Counted from the first letter of the stretch, positions 1 through 9,161 are shown. The stretch is DNA of 64,000 nucleotides from Lachnotalea sp. AF33-28 (GCF_003477885.1 NZ_QUEE01000006.1:62001-126000); one strand, 5' to 3'. The notes: generated by a model not told the origin, from the sequence alone. Made by a program: numbers and translations.

Positions 1-1
1 C

Positions 2-1069
2 AGATATGGATTCGGATACAGACAGGATTGGGCGGATAAGCTTGGCATTGAAGCACCAAAGACAATTCAGGATGTTTACGATCTGTTGTATGCCTTCACA
101 TATGACGATCCGGATGGTAACGGTAAAGAAGATACCTATGGATTAAACCTCTGCAGTTATACGGGACCGCTGGATATTATGCAGACCTGGTTTGGCTGCG
201 GCAATGAGTGGGTAGAGGACGAAAGCGGCCAGCTGGTTCCGGTACATATGACCGAAGAGTATATGGAAGCTCTGGATTGGTTTAAGAAGTTGTATGACGA
301 CGGACTGATTTCCAGCGACTGGGCAATCCGTGATACGGGTACTTGGAAAGACGACAATAATAATGGAATAGCAGGCGCATTTTGTGATTGTACGGACAAT
401 GTAAGAAGAATATGGGATTATTACGAACAGAATGGAATACCCAGTGTTACAGATTCTTCGAAGACAGCAACGATGGGAATGATTCCCGGCATAGCAAAGG
501 ATGAAAATTCCGATCCTAAGACGCTTGCGGCAGCTCCAACCTACGCGTTTGCCATCACACAGGCTGCAGAGAGCGATGCGGAGGTTCAGGCATGTCTGGA
601 GTTCCTTGACAAGATGTGTGATGATGAGGCACTAATGCTTGCTATGTATGGCCTGCAGGATATTCATTGGGAGTATAATGAAAACAATGAAGTTGTGAAA
701 ATCCATCCGGAAGATCAAGCGCTGCATAAAGCGTATAATGGCCTGAACCAGCTGACACCCTATATTCCAAACAGAACTCCGTCAAATTATACCATTGCTC
801 AGGATGAGCAGACCAAAATGCAGGAGGCCACATACAGTGCTTCTGAAAAGATTGCAGTGTTCAATCCGGCCAGCGGGTATCTTAGCAATTCAGCTACCTA
901 TATCTCCAACGGCGGTAATCTGGATTTAATTATCGATGATGCCAGAACACAGTATATTGTGGGTGATATCGATAAGGAAGGATTGCAGAGCGCATGGGAG
1001 CTTTGGCTGACTTCCGGCGGGCAGGATGTTATCAATGAGGTAAACGAACAGCATAAAGCAAACAAATAA
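2..1069 (+). CDS. Extracellular sugar-binding lipoprotein, C-terminal part (cut by window start)
   Basis: This is the C-terminal roughly 355 residues of a family 1 extracellular solute-binding protein of the large YtcQ/LipO type. The open frame runs in from the window edge, so the signal peptide and start are not visible. The visible part aligns residue for residue with the complete gene just downstream (shared blocks DPDGNG, YTGPLD, MQTWFG, DARTQYIVGDID), so the two are tandem paralogs. The DPDGNGKED stretch resembles the EF-hand-like calcium loop common in this family. It probably captures an oligosaccharide outside the membrane and delivers it to a CUT1 ABC permease; the permeases are not seen downstream and may lie upstream of the window. 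The substrate cannot be read from the sequence. Confidence 0.9.
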   Translation, partial: RYGFGYRQDWADKLGIEAPKTIQDVYDLLYAFTYDDPDGNGKEDTYGLNLCSYTGPLDIMQTWFGCGNEWVEDESGQLVPVHMTEEYMEALDWFKKLYDDGLISSDWAIRDTGTWKDDNNNGIAGAFCDCTDNVRRIWDYYEQNGIPSVTDSSKTATMGMIPGIAKDENSDPKTLAAAPTYAFAITQAAESDAEVQACLEFLDKMCDDEALMLAMYGLQDIHWEYNENNEVVKIHPEDQALHKAYNGLNQLTPYIPNRTPSNYTIAQDEQTKMQEATYSASEKIAVFNPASGYLSNSATYISNGGNLDLIIDDARTQYIVGDIDKEGLQSAWELWLTSGGQDVINEVNEQHKANK

Positions 1070-1085
1070 TTGAATAATGTTTATC

Positions 1086-1124
1086 TTTTCCGGCATCGGC
1101 AGGACTTATGCCGATGCCGGAAAA
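1086..1124. terminator. 16-bp perfect hairpin between the two binding-protein genes
   Basis: Arms 1086-1101 and 1109-1124 are perfectly complementary around a 7-nt loop (GGACTTA). The arms begin with T4 and end with A4, but there is no clear U-run after the stem, so it may be a partial terminator or an mRNA-stabilising structure separating the paralogs. Confidence 0.5.
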
Positions 1125-1178
1125 AGCATGTCGTCTTCTGATGCAGAAGTATTTATTTAAAAATTGGGAGGATTGAGA

Positions 1179-2804
1179 ATGAAGAGATCAATTCATAGAA
1201 TGGCTTCTGCCTTATTGGCAGCGATATTAATACTCACTATGGCTGCTGGCTGCACAAAGGACACTTCAAAGGAAACGAAAGCGCCGGATACTACGGCAGG
1301 AAGTACCGAGAAGGAGACTGAAGGTAATACAGATGATTGGCATGCACAGCTGCCCGAAGGCTTTGCGATTACACTGATGTTGAACGATTTTGAAGGAAGC
1401 CCGAACAGCGGTGAATATGGCGAACAAATACTGAATATGATTAAAGAGTATACGGGCTATGATATACAGATTCAATGGGTTACAAGTGATAACTTTGATG
1501 ATAAGCTGGGCACGGTTCTGGCCAGCGGCGTGGAAAATATGCCGATGATTATACCTGTGAATGCTACAAAAGGGCTCATTATTAATTCCGCGCTGGCGGG
1601 GGCGTTTAATCCGTTAGAGGACTATATCGGCAATGCGCAGGACTATCCGAATCTGTCCCTGTATGATCAGGATATCGCAAATACCTTTACCATTAACGGG
1701 CATTTATACGGCGCTTATATGAATTCCGCCAGAATCGGACGCTTTGGCCTTAGCTATCGTACGGACTGGGCTGAGAAGCTGGGGATCGGTGTACCTAAGA
1801 CTGTTGATGATGTATATAATCTGTTTTATCAGTTTACTTATGGAGATCCTGACGGTAACGGTAAGAACGATACATATGCACTGAATCTTTGTAAATATAC
1901 CGGACCGTTGGATGTCATGCAAACCTGGTTTGGGGTAGGCAATAAATGGATTGAAGATGAAAACGGCGATATGGTTCCTGTTCATATGACAAAAGAGTAT
2001 ATGGATGCGCTGAGCTGGTTCAAAAAATTATATGATGAAGGCCTGATTGCCAATGACTGGGTAATCCGTGATACAGGAACCTGGAAAGATGACAATTATA
2101 ATTCGGTAGCGGGCGCATATTGTGATTGTATAGATGATGGCAGAAGAATATGGGATTACTTCACACAGAATGATATCAAGAGCATAACGAATCCGGAGGA
2201 AACGGCTACCATGACGTTTGTGCCGGGTGTTTCAGTGGATGGTACGGATCCGCATACGCTTGCCAGTGCTCCCACCACTTTTTTTGCTGTTACAAAAGCG
2301 GCCAAGTCTGAGGCAGAAGTCAAAGCATGTCTTGAATTTTTAGACAAAATGGGCGATGATGAGATGTTGATGCTGATCATGTATGGACTGGAAGGAATCC
2401 ATTGGGAACTGAATGAAGCTGGTGAGGTTGTACAGATCACCCCGGAAGATAAGATGCTGCATAAAGGATATACAGGGTTAAATCAGATGAGTCCTTATCA
2501 GCCGAATCCGAATCCAACAAACTATGTGATTTATCGTACACCGGCTGCTATTGCACAGGATGATGCGTTTGCTGAAGCCGGTAAAATCGCAGTGCTTAAT
2601 CCTGCGATGGGATATTTGGGAAATTCACCTACTTATGCTACGAACGGCGGTAATCTTGATCTGATTCTGGATGATGCCAGAACCCAGTATATCGTAGGGG
2701 ATATTGATGAAGCGGGTCTGCAGGCGGCGTGGGATCAATGGCTGGCGTCCGGCGGACAGCAGGTAATCGATGAAGTAAACGAACAGCATAATCAGAACAA
2801 ATAG
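1179..2804 (+). CDS. Extracellular sugar-binding lipoprotein (family 1, LipO/YtcQ-type)
   Basis: This is a 541-residue solute-binding lipoprotein of a CUT1 sugar ABC importer. The chosen ATG has GGGAGG 7 nt upstream; a TTG 15 nt earlier in frame would overlap that site. Residues 1-24 are a basic, hydrophobic signal peptide ending in the lipobox MAAGC, with Cys25 as the lipidated residue, followed by a Thr/Lys/Glu-rich linker. The mature domain carries the DPDGNGKND calcium-type loop near residue 230. It is a close paralog of the truncated gene upstream, separated from it by a hairpin. No permease or ATPase gene follows, so its transporter partners would have to be upstream of the window. Substrate unknown; the PL22 lyase nearby makes pectin fragments a possibility, but this is inference from proximity only. 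Confidence 0.93.
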   Translation: MKRSIHRMASALLAAILILTMAAGCTKDTSKETKAPDTTAGSTEKETEGNTDDWHAQLPEGFAITLMLNDFEGSPNSGEYGEQILNMIKEYTGYDIQIQWVTSDNFDDKLGTVLASGVENMPMIIPVNATKGLIINSALAGAFNPLEDYIGNAQDYPNLSLYDQDIANTFTINGHLYGAYMNSARIGRFGLSYRTDWAEKLGIGVPKTVDDVYNLFYQFTYGDPDGNGKNDTYALNLCKYTGPLDVMQTWFGVGNKWIEDENGDMVPVHMTKEYMDALSWFKKLYDEGLIANDWVIRDTGTWKDDNYNSVAGAYCDCIDDGRRIWDYFTQNDIKSITNPEETATMTFVPGVSVDGTDPHTLASAPTTFFAVTKAAKSEAEVKACLEFLDKMGDDEMLMLIMYGLEGIHWELNEAGEVVQITPEDKMLHKGYTGLNQMSPYQPNPNPTNYVIYRTPAAIAQDDAFAEAGKIAVLNPAMGYLGNSPTYATNGGNLDLILDDARTQYIVGDIDEAGLQAAWDQWLASGGQQVIDEVNEQHNQNK

Positions 2805-2870
2805 TTTACGGCAAATATCCATGACTGCTTACATGCGAGCACGACGCAGCCCTGGCTGCTTGACTTACTT

Positions 2871-2987
2871 TTAAAGTAAACGGACATGACGACTGACAGC
2901 CTCCTTATCTATACCGGCTTGCCCGTCTAATGTCTGTACAGATGTTAAAGCAAGCTTGCCCATCTGCACAGCAGCTGTCCGGGGCTT
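2871..2987 (-). pseudogene. Possible remnant of a LacI-family regulator C-terminus
   Basis: A short open stretch on the minus strand reads QMGKLALTSVQTL and ends with RHVRLL before a stop. This resembles the end of LacI/GalR regulators (typically an MGK.A...L segment followed by a strand and then a stop). Upstream the reading frame is closed by stops, and neighbouring frames show only weakly similar pieces (for example ISIGDE, compare the family's ISIIGFDD). If real, it is a decayed regulator of the adjacent sugar genes. The match is short and could be chance. Confidence 0.25.
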
Positions 2988-3221
2988 TCATAGTAAATAG
3001 CGAGAGCTGCTGCCGGTGGCAGCGGCTCTCTGCCATTGTAGATTCAGGTATTTGGGGCTGACTTCATTCATCACCAATGCTAATGTGCCCAACAGAGGGC
3101 AGCAGGTTGGTCTTCCGACTGATGCGGTAGTGGAGACCAAGGCCTGCAAACACAGATCAATATCTGGCTGTATAACAGATTCCGATTGCGCATTTTTGCA
3201 GCTGTTGATAGAATAATGTTG

Positions 3222-3234
3222 ACTGTCCGACAGT
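3222..3234. promoter_or_regulatory. 13-bp palindrome upstream of the MBL-fold gene
   Basis: ACTGTCCGACAGT is a perfect inverted repeat (six-base arms, one-base centre), 34 bp before the MBL-fold gene start. It overlaps a TTGACT hexamer that could be a -35 box, so it is a candidate operator. No regulator is assigned. Confidence 0.35.
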
Positions 3235-3267
3235 TAAAGTCAAAAATGAGAAGGAGAGAAAACAGCA

Positions 3268-4071
3268 ATGGAACAGCTGATTGTGTTAGGCACGGGAAAT
3301 GCCGCAGTGACAAAGTACTATAATACCTGTTTTGCCCTTGCGCGGGAAGACAGGTATTTTCTTGTGGACACAGGGGGCGGAAACGGGATACTGGCAGCGC
3401 TTGATAAGAGCGGGATACCGGTACATGCGATTCATGACATTTTCATATCCCACGAGCACTGCGATCATCTGCTGGGCGTTGTATGGATGATCCGCATGAT
3501 TGCCACAGCAATGAAAAAGGGAAGTTACGAGGGAAACTGTACTATTTACTGCCACCGGGGGCTGGTAAGCGTGATCGATACGATTGCGAAGCTGACAATA
3601 CAGGGAAAATTCTATAGGATGGTGGGAGAAAGGATCCTTCTGGAAGGCGTGGAAGACAGGGAGCACAGGAAAATACTGGAGTATGACGTGGAATTTTTTG
3701 ACATACATTCCACAAAGGCAAAGCAGTACGGATTTACTACGGTTCTTGATAATGGAAGGAAGCTGACATTTCTCGGCGACGAACCCTATAACGAAGCTAA
3801 CCGCACGCAGGTGCAGGGATGCGCCTGGCTGCTGCATGAGGCCTTCTGCATGGATGGGGAGGCGGCGAAGTTCAGCCCCTATGAGAAGCATCACAGCACG
3901 GTTAAGGATGCTTGTGAACTGGCAGAGCGCATGCGGATTCCCCGGCTGGTGCTCTGGCACACGGAGGACAGCCATTATGGAGAGAGAAAAAAGCTGTACC
4001 GTGCGGAAGGACAAAAATACTACAGCGGCGAATTGTATGTGCCTGACGATCTGGAGCGCATAGAGTTGTAA
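3268..4071 (+). CDS. MBL-fold metallo-hydrolase (RNase Z-like subfamily)
   Basis: This is a 267-residue metallo-beta-lactamase-fold hydrolase. Seen: the metal-binding HEHCDH motif at residues 62-67, the early LGTGNA loop, an FLGDEP segment in the place of the bridging Asp, then LLHEAF and LWHTED, which supply the distal metal-ligand positions in RNase Z-like proteins. AAGGAG lies 9 nt before the ATG. The family includes tRNase Z, phosphonate-pathway and phosphodiester hydrolases, so the substrate cannot be assigned. It lies just before the oligogalacturonate lyase gene, but that gene has its own extended -10 promoter, so they need not be co-transcribed. Confidence 0.85.
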   Translation: MEQLIVLGTGNAAVTKYYNTCFALAREDRYFLVDTGGGNGILAALDKSGIPVHAIHDIFISHEHCDHLLGVVWMIRMIATAMKKGSYEGNCTIYCHRGLVSVIDTIAKLTIQGKFYRMVGERILLEGVEDREHRKILEYDVEFFDIHSTKAKQYGFTTVLDNGRKLTFLGDEPYNEANRTQVQGCAWLLHEAFCMDGEAAKFSPYEKHHSTVKDACELAERMRIPRLVLWHTEDSHYGERKKLYRAEGQKYYSGELYVPDDLERIEL

Positions 4072-4114
4072 CGCTGCAATAATTATAATAAGTATTTCCT
4101 TTTGCCTTTCAGAA

Positions 4115-4123
4115 TGATATAAT
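4115..4123 (+). promoter_or_regulatory. Extended -10 promoter for the oligogalacturonate lyase gene
   Basis: TGATATAAT is a perfect extended -10 element (TGnTATAAT) about 60 bp before the lyase ATG. No good -35 hexamer is seen, which is typical of extended -10 promoters. Confidence 0.6.
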
Positions 4124-4182
4124 TAAGATATCGTTGTAAGCTCTTACAAAAAAGATGGGCGAACGAAGAGGAGGATGCTAAC

Positions 4183-5382
4183 ATGGCAATCGGAGATAAA
4201 ATCCAGAATCACTTCACAACTGAGACCGATCAGTTTACCGGTATTAAGGTGACACGGCTTACCGAACCGGACCACACAAGCCATCACATGTACTTTTACA
4301 ACCGCATGACCACCGCGGACGGGAGCAAGCTGCTGATGAGCCAGGAGAGAGAAAACGGGCGCCAGCTTTATCTCATGGATCTTGCCACTGGCGAGGCGGA
4401 GCAGCTGACCGACGGCACGGGCGTGGCGGATTACGACGGTCTGATTTTCCCCAATGATAAGGAGCTGTTCTTTTCACAGGATGGGGTTTATTACCGCATG
4501 GATCTGGATACGAAAGAAAAAAGCGAGATCTACCGTTCTCCGGAAGGCTGGAGGGGCGGGGCAGCCGGCATGAGCGACGATTTCCGCTTTATGGCGATCA
4601 TTGAGACGAAACAGGATACCACGGCGACACAGGGCAAAAAGGCGGCCGGCTGGAATTCCTTTGCAGCCAATTGTCTGGCAAAGCCTCTCTGCAGAGTCGT
4701 ATACATAGATGTGGATCAGAAGACCAGCCGTGTGGTTCTGGAGCAGAACTGCTGGTTCGGACATCCGCAGATCAGACCGGGCGATCCCGATACCATCATG
4801 TTCTGCCATGAGGGCCCTTACGATCTGATCGATGCCAGGCTGTGGCTGGTTCAGTCGGACGGAAGCAATCTGCGCTGCTGCCGTGAGCAGCCGAATGATC
4901 TGATACTGACCCATGAGTTCTGGCTGCCGGACGGATCGAAGCTGGCATTTGTATACAGGGAAACCACCGGCGATAAGATTGAGAATATCCGCATGATCGA
5001 TCCGGTGACGCTGGAGGAAGAGATATTGATGCCCTGTTCCCCCTATGCACATTTCATCTGTGATAAGCAGAACAAATATATGGTGGGCGATTCACAGAGC
5101 GGCGATGTGCCGATTCACATGCTGACCGAGGAAGACCGCAGGAAGGCGAAGGAATCAGTGGGCAATGATTTTCTGTATCTGGTGGATGTGGAAAAACGCA
5201 GGGAATACAAGCTCTGTTACCACGGAACCTCCTGGTCTGCCGAGTATGGCAATTCTCAGGACACACATCCCCATCCGTTTTTTACAGAGGATAACAAAAG
5301 CGTCATCTTTACCTCCGATAAGGCGGGACGGCCCTGCATCTATAAGATCGACCTGAAGGATGTACCGTTTTTGAATAACTGA
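4183..5382 (+). CDS. ogl: Oligogalacturonate lyase (PL22 family)
   Basis: This is a 399-residue cytoplasmic enzyme of polysaccharide lyase family 22, which splits short (4,5-unsaturated) galacturonate oligomers to keto-uronates by beta-elimination in pectin breakdown. There is no signal peptide, as expected. Several stretches match the family pattern as I know it: GHPQIRPGD, FCHEGPYDLIDARLWLV, THEFWLPDGS and MVGDSQ. The repeated short blades fit its seven-bladed beta-propeller; histidines in the HEGP and HEFW segments are in the regions that hold the catalytic base and the metal site in characterised members. AGAGGAGGA lies about 8 nt before the ATG. It is preceded by an MBL-fold gene and followed by a convergent SIS gene with a shared terminator. 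No KduI/KduD/KdgK genes are visible nearby, so the rest of the pathway must be elsewhere. Confidence 0.93.
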   Translation: MAIGDKIQNHFTTETDQFTGIKVTRLTEPDHTSHHMYFYNRMTTADGSKLLMSQERENGRQLYLMDLATGEAEQLTDGTGVADYDGLIFPNDKELFFSQDGVYYRMDLDTKEKSEIYRSPEGWRGGAAGMSDDFRFMAIIETKQDTTATQGKKAAGWNSFAANCLAKPLCRVVYIDVDQKTSRVVLEQNCWFGHPQIRPGDPDTIMFCHEGPYDLIDARLWLVQSDGSNLRCCREQPNDLILTHEFWLPDGSKLAFVYRETTGDKIENIRMIDPVTLEEEILMPCSPYAHFICDKQNKYMVGDSQSGDVPIHMLTEEDRRKAKESVGNDFLYLVDVEKRREYKLCYHGTSWSAEYGNSQDTHPHPFFTEDNKSVIFTSDKAGRPCIYKIDLKDVPFLNN

Positions 5383-5540
5383 TGTATTCAGGTACGTCCC
5401 GGCGTATTTGCTGTGAGCCGCATGCCCGGCTCTGCATGACCGAATACATCTGTGCTTCCCGGCAATCTGCCGGAGACGTTGCCTTTGAGGGGTTTACTGA
5501 CCACTTATAGAGGAGGGAAGTCTTATCTGCCTGCAAGATA

Positions 5541-5580
5541 AAAACAGCCGTCCGGGTTATCATACCCGGGTGGCTGTTTT
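5541..5580. terminator. Bidirectional terminator between ogl and the SIS gene
   Basis: AAAACAGCC and GGCTGTTTT form the base of a stem continued by CCGGGT/ACCCGG with a short loop. It has A-run and T-run flanks on both sides, so it can stop the convergent transcripts from both strands. Confidence 0.8.
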
Positions 5581-5621
5581 GACCTTGTCCTGCGGCGCGC
5601 GTTTTAAACGGCTGGACATAG

Positions 5622-6731
5622 TTATTCTTCTTTTGCGGAAACCTTTTTGCGGAAATTCTCCGTTCTGAAATCCAGCATTTTGTTCATCTCATAGTAAAGG
5701 GGATGGTTATCGATGGTCCCCAGGTCAGAAGAAATCATGTGAGCAATCAGTTCAAAAAACGGCAGATTATGCAGGCAGGAAAACGGCTCTTCACAGGGGT
5801 CACTGATGCGGAGCGCATGGCTGTCATCGACACCGGGATCATTCGAGAGGATGAAGACTTTGTCGCTGACACAGCGTAAAGCATGATACAGGCTGGCGGC
5901 ATGCCCGCTGGTACCGTCATTGTTATCGATCACAAACAGCGTGTAATCCGGAGCCAGCTGCAAGGCCGGTCCGTGAAGCACCTCGTCCAGTTCATAGGCG
6001 ACTGCCAGAACCTTGACCGTCTCCCCGATTTTTAGGGCCCCTTCCAGCGCGGTTCCGTAATTGGAGCCGCATCCGCACACATAGACGCGGTCCATGGAGG
6101 AGAGGGTTTTATAGTTCGTCTTTACAAAGCGTTCCGTGGCGGCACATACCTCTTTGTGATTCTTCATCGCTTTGCGTATCTGATCCATGCAGTAGGCCGT
6201 TTGATCACCATAGCCCTTTTCCCTGGCAGCATATGCAGCGAACAGCATCAGATATGACACCAGCGTGACAACACCCAGGGTCACATAACCGACACTTTCG
6301 TGTCCGCAGCCCCAGTCCAGGATATGGTCGCAGTATTCCTTAAAATCGCTTTCCACATTGCCTGTCAGGGCTATGGTTTCATGACCGTTTTCCTTCAGCC
6401 GTTTCAGTACCTCAATCCCATTGGTGCTGGCCCCGCTCTGTGAGATGATGAACATGAAATCATCCTCCCGCAGGAGATCGCAGTCGTAATGCGCAAAGGT
6501 ATAGGGGGTGATGATTTTTATATCGGTTTTCAGCGTGCGCGCCAGATAAATCCTGGCGCACTGAGCGGCCGTATAGCTGGAACCGGATGCGGCGATCACG
6601 ATATTCCTGTAGTTGCTGCGGCAGTACAGCTCCACCAGGGGCTTCACTAGTTCTTCAGCCCTGTCCAGGTTGGCAGTTACCTGGTCAGGCGTCGCATAGA
6701 TATAGTCTCTCATTGTCATTTTGGTATCCAT
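5622..6731 (-). CDS. Double SIS-domain protein (GlmS/FrlB/AgaS-like sugar isomerase or deglycase)
   Basis: This is a 369-residue cytoplasmic protein with two tandem SIS (phosphosugar-binding) domains, roughly residues 35-165 and 205-345. Phosphate-binding loops are visible: ASGSSYTAA and SQSGAST in the first, GCGSNYGTALEGA and NNDGTSG in the second. The length and the C-terminal HPLYYEMN region fit the GlmS isomerase-half superfamily that includes fructoselysine-6-phosphate deglycase (FrlB) and AgaS-type deaminases/isomerases. No glutaminase domain is present, so it is not GlmS itself. AAGGAGGG precedes the ATG. It is monocistronic and convergent to ogl. The exact substrate (amino-sugar phosphate or Amadori compound) is not determinable. 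Confidence 0.85.
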   Translation of the reverse strand: MDTKMTMRDYIYATPDQVTANLDRAEELVKPLVELYCRSNYRNIVIAASGSSYTAAQCARIYLARTLKTDIKIITPYTFAHYDCDLLREDDFMFIISQSGASTNGIEVLKRLKENGHETIALTGNVESDFKEYCDHILDWGCGHESVGYVTLGVVTLVSYLMLFAAYAAREKGYGDQTAYCMDQIRKAMKNHKEVCAATERFVKTNYKTLSSMDRVYVCGCGSNYGTALEGALKIGETVKVLAVAYELDEVLHGPALQLAPDYTLFVIDNNDGTSGHAASLYHALRCVSDKVFILSNDPGVDDSHALRISDPCEEPFSCLHNLPFFELIAHMISSDLGTIDNHPLYYEMNKMLDFRTENFRKKVSAKEE

Positions 6732-6877
6732 TTCGAATCCCTCCTTGTGTGTAGAGTGTGATAGATAATCTCAGTTTACCGCCATCAGATGTTTTCGTCA
6801 AATAAAAAATAGTAAGCAGCGATTGACCCTCAAATTATGCATAAATGTTTGCCCAGTGTTTAGCCCTGCCGCTGCAG

Positions 6878-8050
6878 CTACCTTCCGGTAAACTGCCTGC
6901 GTCTGCGGCTTACCACCAGCGCGATGGAAAAGACAGCCGCGGCAAATCCCAGCTGAAGACCTATTCCCTGCCACAGGTGTACGGTATCGGCAGCAGTCAG
7001 ATCCGGATTTACAAATAATATCCGGTTAATGGTCATATACCAGTAGGTGGGCATCAGACGGGAAACCGCCAGCACCTTGGAACTGATGAGCTCCAGCGGC
7101 ACAAAGATACCGCCCAGAAAGCATAGACTTAAGGCGATTGTGTTGGCCAGCCCGGCTACGGCCATGTCATTCTTTGCAATATAGCCGCACAGGCAAGCCA
7201 GGGCGGTGGCACACAGTGTAAACGCCGCGGCATTCAGGATGATCCAGCCGGCCTGCGTAAACGTAACCTCTCCGTGGCTTAGGACAAAACCGATGGTCAG
7301 CAGCGAGATCAGCAAAAACAGCGTGAAGCAGAGCGTTCCCAAAGCAAGCTGCAGATTGAATGCCCTAAGCTTAGTGCCGGAACAGATACATCTGCGGTAG
7401 ACGTCCGGCTGATAAAATACCACCAGCACCGGACATATGCAGGATAGCATGATGCAGAGCGATATATAAGAGTAGAAGAGAAAATAATAATAGGATCCCG
7501 GCAGCTGGTCCTGGCTGGTAACCTGCTGGCCGTCCTGAAATGCGATATCCGTACGGATACTGGCCAGTGAACGGGCGGATGCCAGCGCTTCTTCCTCTGT
7601 GCTGCCAGCATCCATATAAGCGCTTACATTTCCAAGATAATCATTCAACTGGGAAGTGATAAGCGGGCCGGCCTGGGCATTGTCAGGCGAAGAAACGCTT
7701 TGCAGCGGAATCGATCCGTCAGAGGCAAATTTTAAGCCGAACCCTTTCGGAATGATGAGAAGACAGGAAACCTCCTGACGGTATAACGCGTCCTGCATGG
7801 CGTTTTTCCCATCGTTTATATCGGTCAGGGTGTGGCTGTCATCCAGAAATGCAAGGAGTCCCTTAGACATCAATGAATGATCCCGGTCGATCACCCCTAC
7901 ATTGAGGGAGGTTTCTTCATACTGGCCCTCTGCCGACTGGGCCGTAAGGCCGCTGATCAGCAGAAAAATGACCAGGAAGATGCCGTAATACAGGATGATC
8001 ATATATTTTTTTGAGTTCACAATCTGTAAGAAGAGCTTAAATGCTGGCAT
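6878..8050 (-). CDS. ABC-2 type exporter permease (second subunit)
   Basis: This is a 390-residue membrane permease of the ABC-2 (ABC2_membrane_3) type. There is one N-terminal membrane helix (about residues 15-37), a long extracellular region of about 150 residues (YEETSLNVGVIDRDHS onward, typical of this type), and then five to six C-terminal helices. Its start overlaps the end of the previous permease gene by 14 bp, indicating translational coupling in an operon of ATPase, permease, permease. The two permeases are similar in architecture and probably form a heterodimer driven by the operon's ATPase. Drug or peptide export is the usual role in the family; the substrate is unknown. Confidence 0.88.
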   Translation of the reverse strand: MPAFKLFLQIVNSKKYMIILYYGIFLVIFLLISGLTAQSAEGQYEETSLNVGVIDRDHSLMSKGLLAFLDDSHTLTDINDGKNAMQDALYRQEVSCLLIIPKGFGLKFASDGSIPLQSVSSPDNAQAGPLITSQLNDYLGNVSAYMDAGSTEEEALASARSLASIRTDIAFQDGQQVTSQDQLPGSYYYFLFYSYISLCIMLSCICPVLVVFYQPDVYRRCICSGTKLRAFNLQLALGTLCFTLFLLISLLTIGFVLSHGEVTFTQAGWIILNAAAFTLCATALACLCGYIAKNDMAVAGLANTIALSLCFLGGIFVPLELISSKVLAVSRLMPTYWYMTINRILFVNPDLTAADTVHLWQGIGLQLGFAAAVFSIALVVSRRRRQFTGR

Positions 8051-9161
8051 ATTTTTTCCTCCTCATAAGCAGGATGCCGGCGCATCCCATGGCGATGGTA
8101 AGAACGGCCAGTGTCACAATGTTTAAGGTATACCGCGTATAATCGTCATAGAAAGCCAGGCAGTAAAAGGAATTGGCGATGAGCTGGGCCGGATTGATCC
8201 GGTTGATGACCGGCACATATTTTTCAATAAGAACCGGAATGAGATTGATCATCTGACCCGCCAGAAAGCAGCAGGACATACAGATGGAAACGCTGATACC
8301 GATTTTTGCGCTTAAACTCTGCCGGTTGCTGCTGCCTAAGAGTATGCCAAATGCGATGCCGAACATACAGCCCACAATTCCCGTGAACACTGTGAGAAAG
8401 ACATGGGAGCCGAAGTCGATACCCAGTCCGAAGGCCAGATAGGCGAACAGCAGGAGCAGCACGGCGACAGCGACGGTCAGAACCGCCAGATAATCCCCGC
8501 ATATCATCTTCCAGCGTTTCACAGGGGCCAGTGTGCGGCGGACGGCCAGCGGCGACAGATTGCCCTGCAGATCGGCTGACATCACGAGCCCGTAGAAAGA
8601 AGCGTACATACAGCTCATGGCGACCAGCGCATAGAAAAACTGAAGCGAGGAATTGGCCGGCCTTCCGCTTAAAGTGGTATCCTCTGCAAAAACGGCGGCA
8701 CTCATGCCGGCTGCAGCTTCAAGTCCTGCGGGATTCTCACGGGCGATGTCCGCAAAAAGGGCTGATTTCCTCTGATAGCTGTCCAGCACGGATTTTAAGA
8801 TGCTCTGCTCGATGCCGGAGGAACGCAGAATCAGCTGCAGTGCATCATAATACTCTATGATGCCGGCTATCCGCTCCTCTTCAAGGAGTGCAGAGGCTTC
8901 TTCAGCACCGGTGACGGTGAGCTTTAACACCTCCTGGCGTTCCAGCTCCTTAAGAAAGGAAAGCAGCGCTGTTTTCCCTTCGCCTTCGCCTTGTATGACA
9001 ACTGCTGCAGGTACTGGTGGGAATGACTTGTCAGACAGGCTGCTGCCAAAGCTTATATAGAACAGCGTGGATAATATAAACGGAAAGATCGCGCACCAGA
9101 AAAAGGTGGATCTGTTTACAACAATTGATTTTAGCCTCAGTCGGTAGTGTGTCCAGAACAT
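8037..9161 (-). CDS. ABC-2 type exporter permease (first subunit)
   Basis: This is a 374-residue ABC-2 family permease. The chosen ATG (protein begins MFWTHYRLRL) follows AAAGGAGGAG by about 7 nt; an upstream ATG in frame lies inside the ATPase gene and would add an implausible basic tail. The first helix (FFWCAIFPFILSTLFYISFG) is followed by a large extracellular loop and then five to six helices. It lies 22 bp after the ATPase gene and overlaps the next permease gene, so all three are one transcription unit. It is divergently transcribed from the neighbouring histidine kinase/response regulator pair, an arrangement often seen for exporters controlled by such a system. Confidence 0.88.
   Translation of the reverse strand: MFWTHYRLRLKSIVVNRSTFFWCAIFPFILSTLFYISFGSSLSDKSFPPVPAAVVIQGEGEGKTALLSFLKELERQEVLKLTVTGAEEASALLEEERIAGIIEYYDALQLILRSSGIEQSILKSVLDSYQRKSALFADIARENPAGLEAAAGMSAAVFAEDTTLSGRPANSSLQFFYALVAMSCMYASFYGLVMSADLQGNLSPLAVRRTLAPVKRWKMICGDYLAVLTVAVAVLLLLFAYLAFGLGIDFGSHVFLTVFTGIVGCMFGIAFGILLGSSNRQSLSAKIGISVSICMSCCFLAGQMINLIPVLIEKYVPVINRINPAQLIANSFYCLAFYDDYTRYTLNIVTLAVLTIAMGCAGILLMRRKKYASI

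Larger units (their letters stand above)
2805..3267. other. 463-bp spacer without an intact gene
   Basis: Apart from the possible LacI remnant at its left side and the palindrome near 3222, I see no intact coding sequence. A 66-codon frame on the plus strand (3016-3216) lacks a ribosome binding site and any recognisable domain. The base composition is similar to the surrounding genes rather than AT-rich, which fits decayed coding DNA. Confidence 0.5.

Noticed and set aside
3016..3216. Small open frame in the spacer before the MBL-fold gene
   Set aside because: It has no ribosome binding site, no domain, and lies in DNA that looks like decayed minus-strand coding sequence.
3286..4014. Long open frame on the strand opposite the MBL-fold gene
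   Set aside because: It is an antisense shadow of a gene with clear catalytic motifs; it has no ribosome binding site or domain.
4474..5052. Open frame of 192 codons opposite ogl
   Set aside because: It is antisense to a well-supported PL22 gene and has composition typical of shadow frames.
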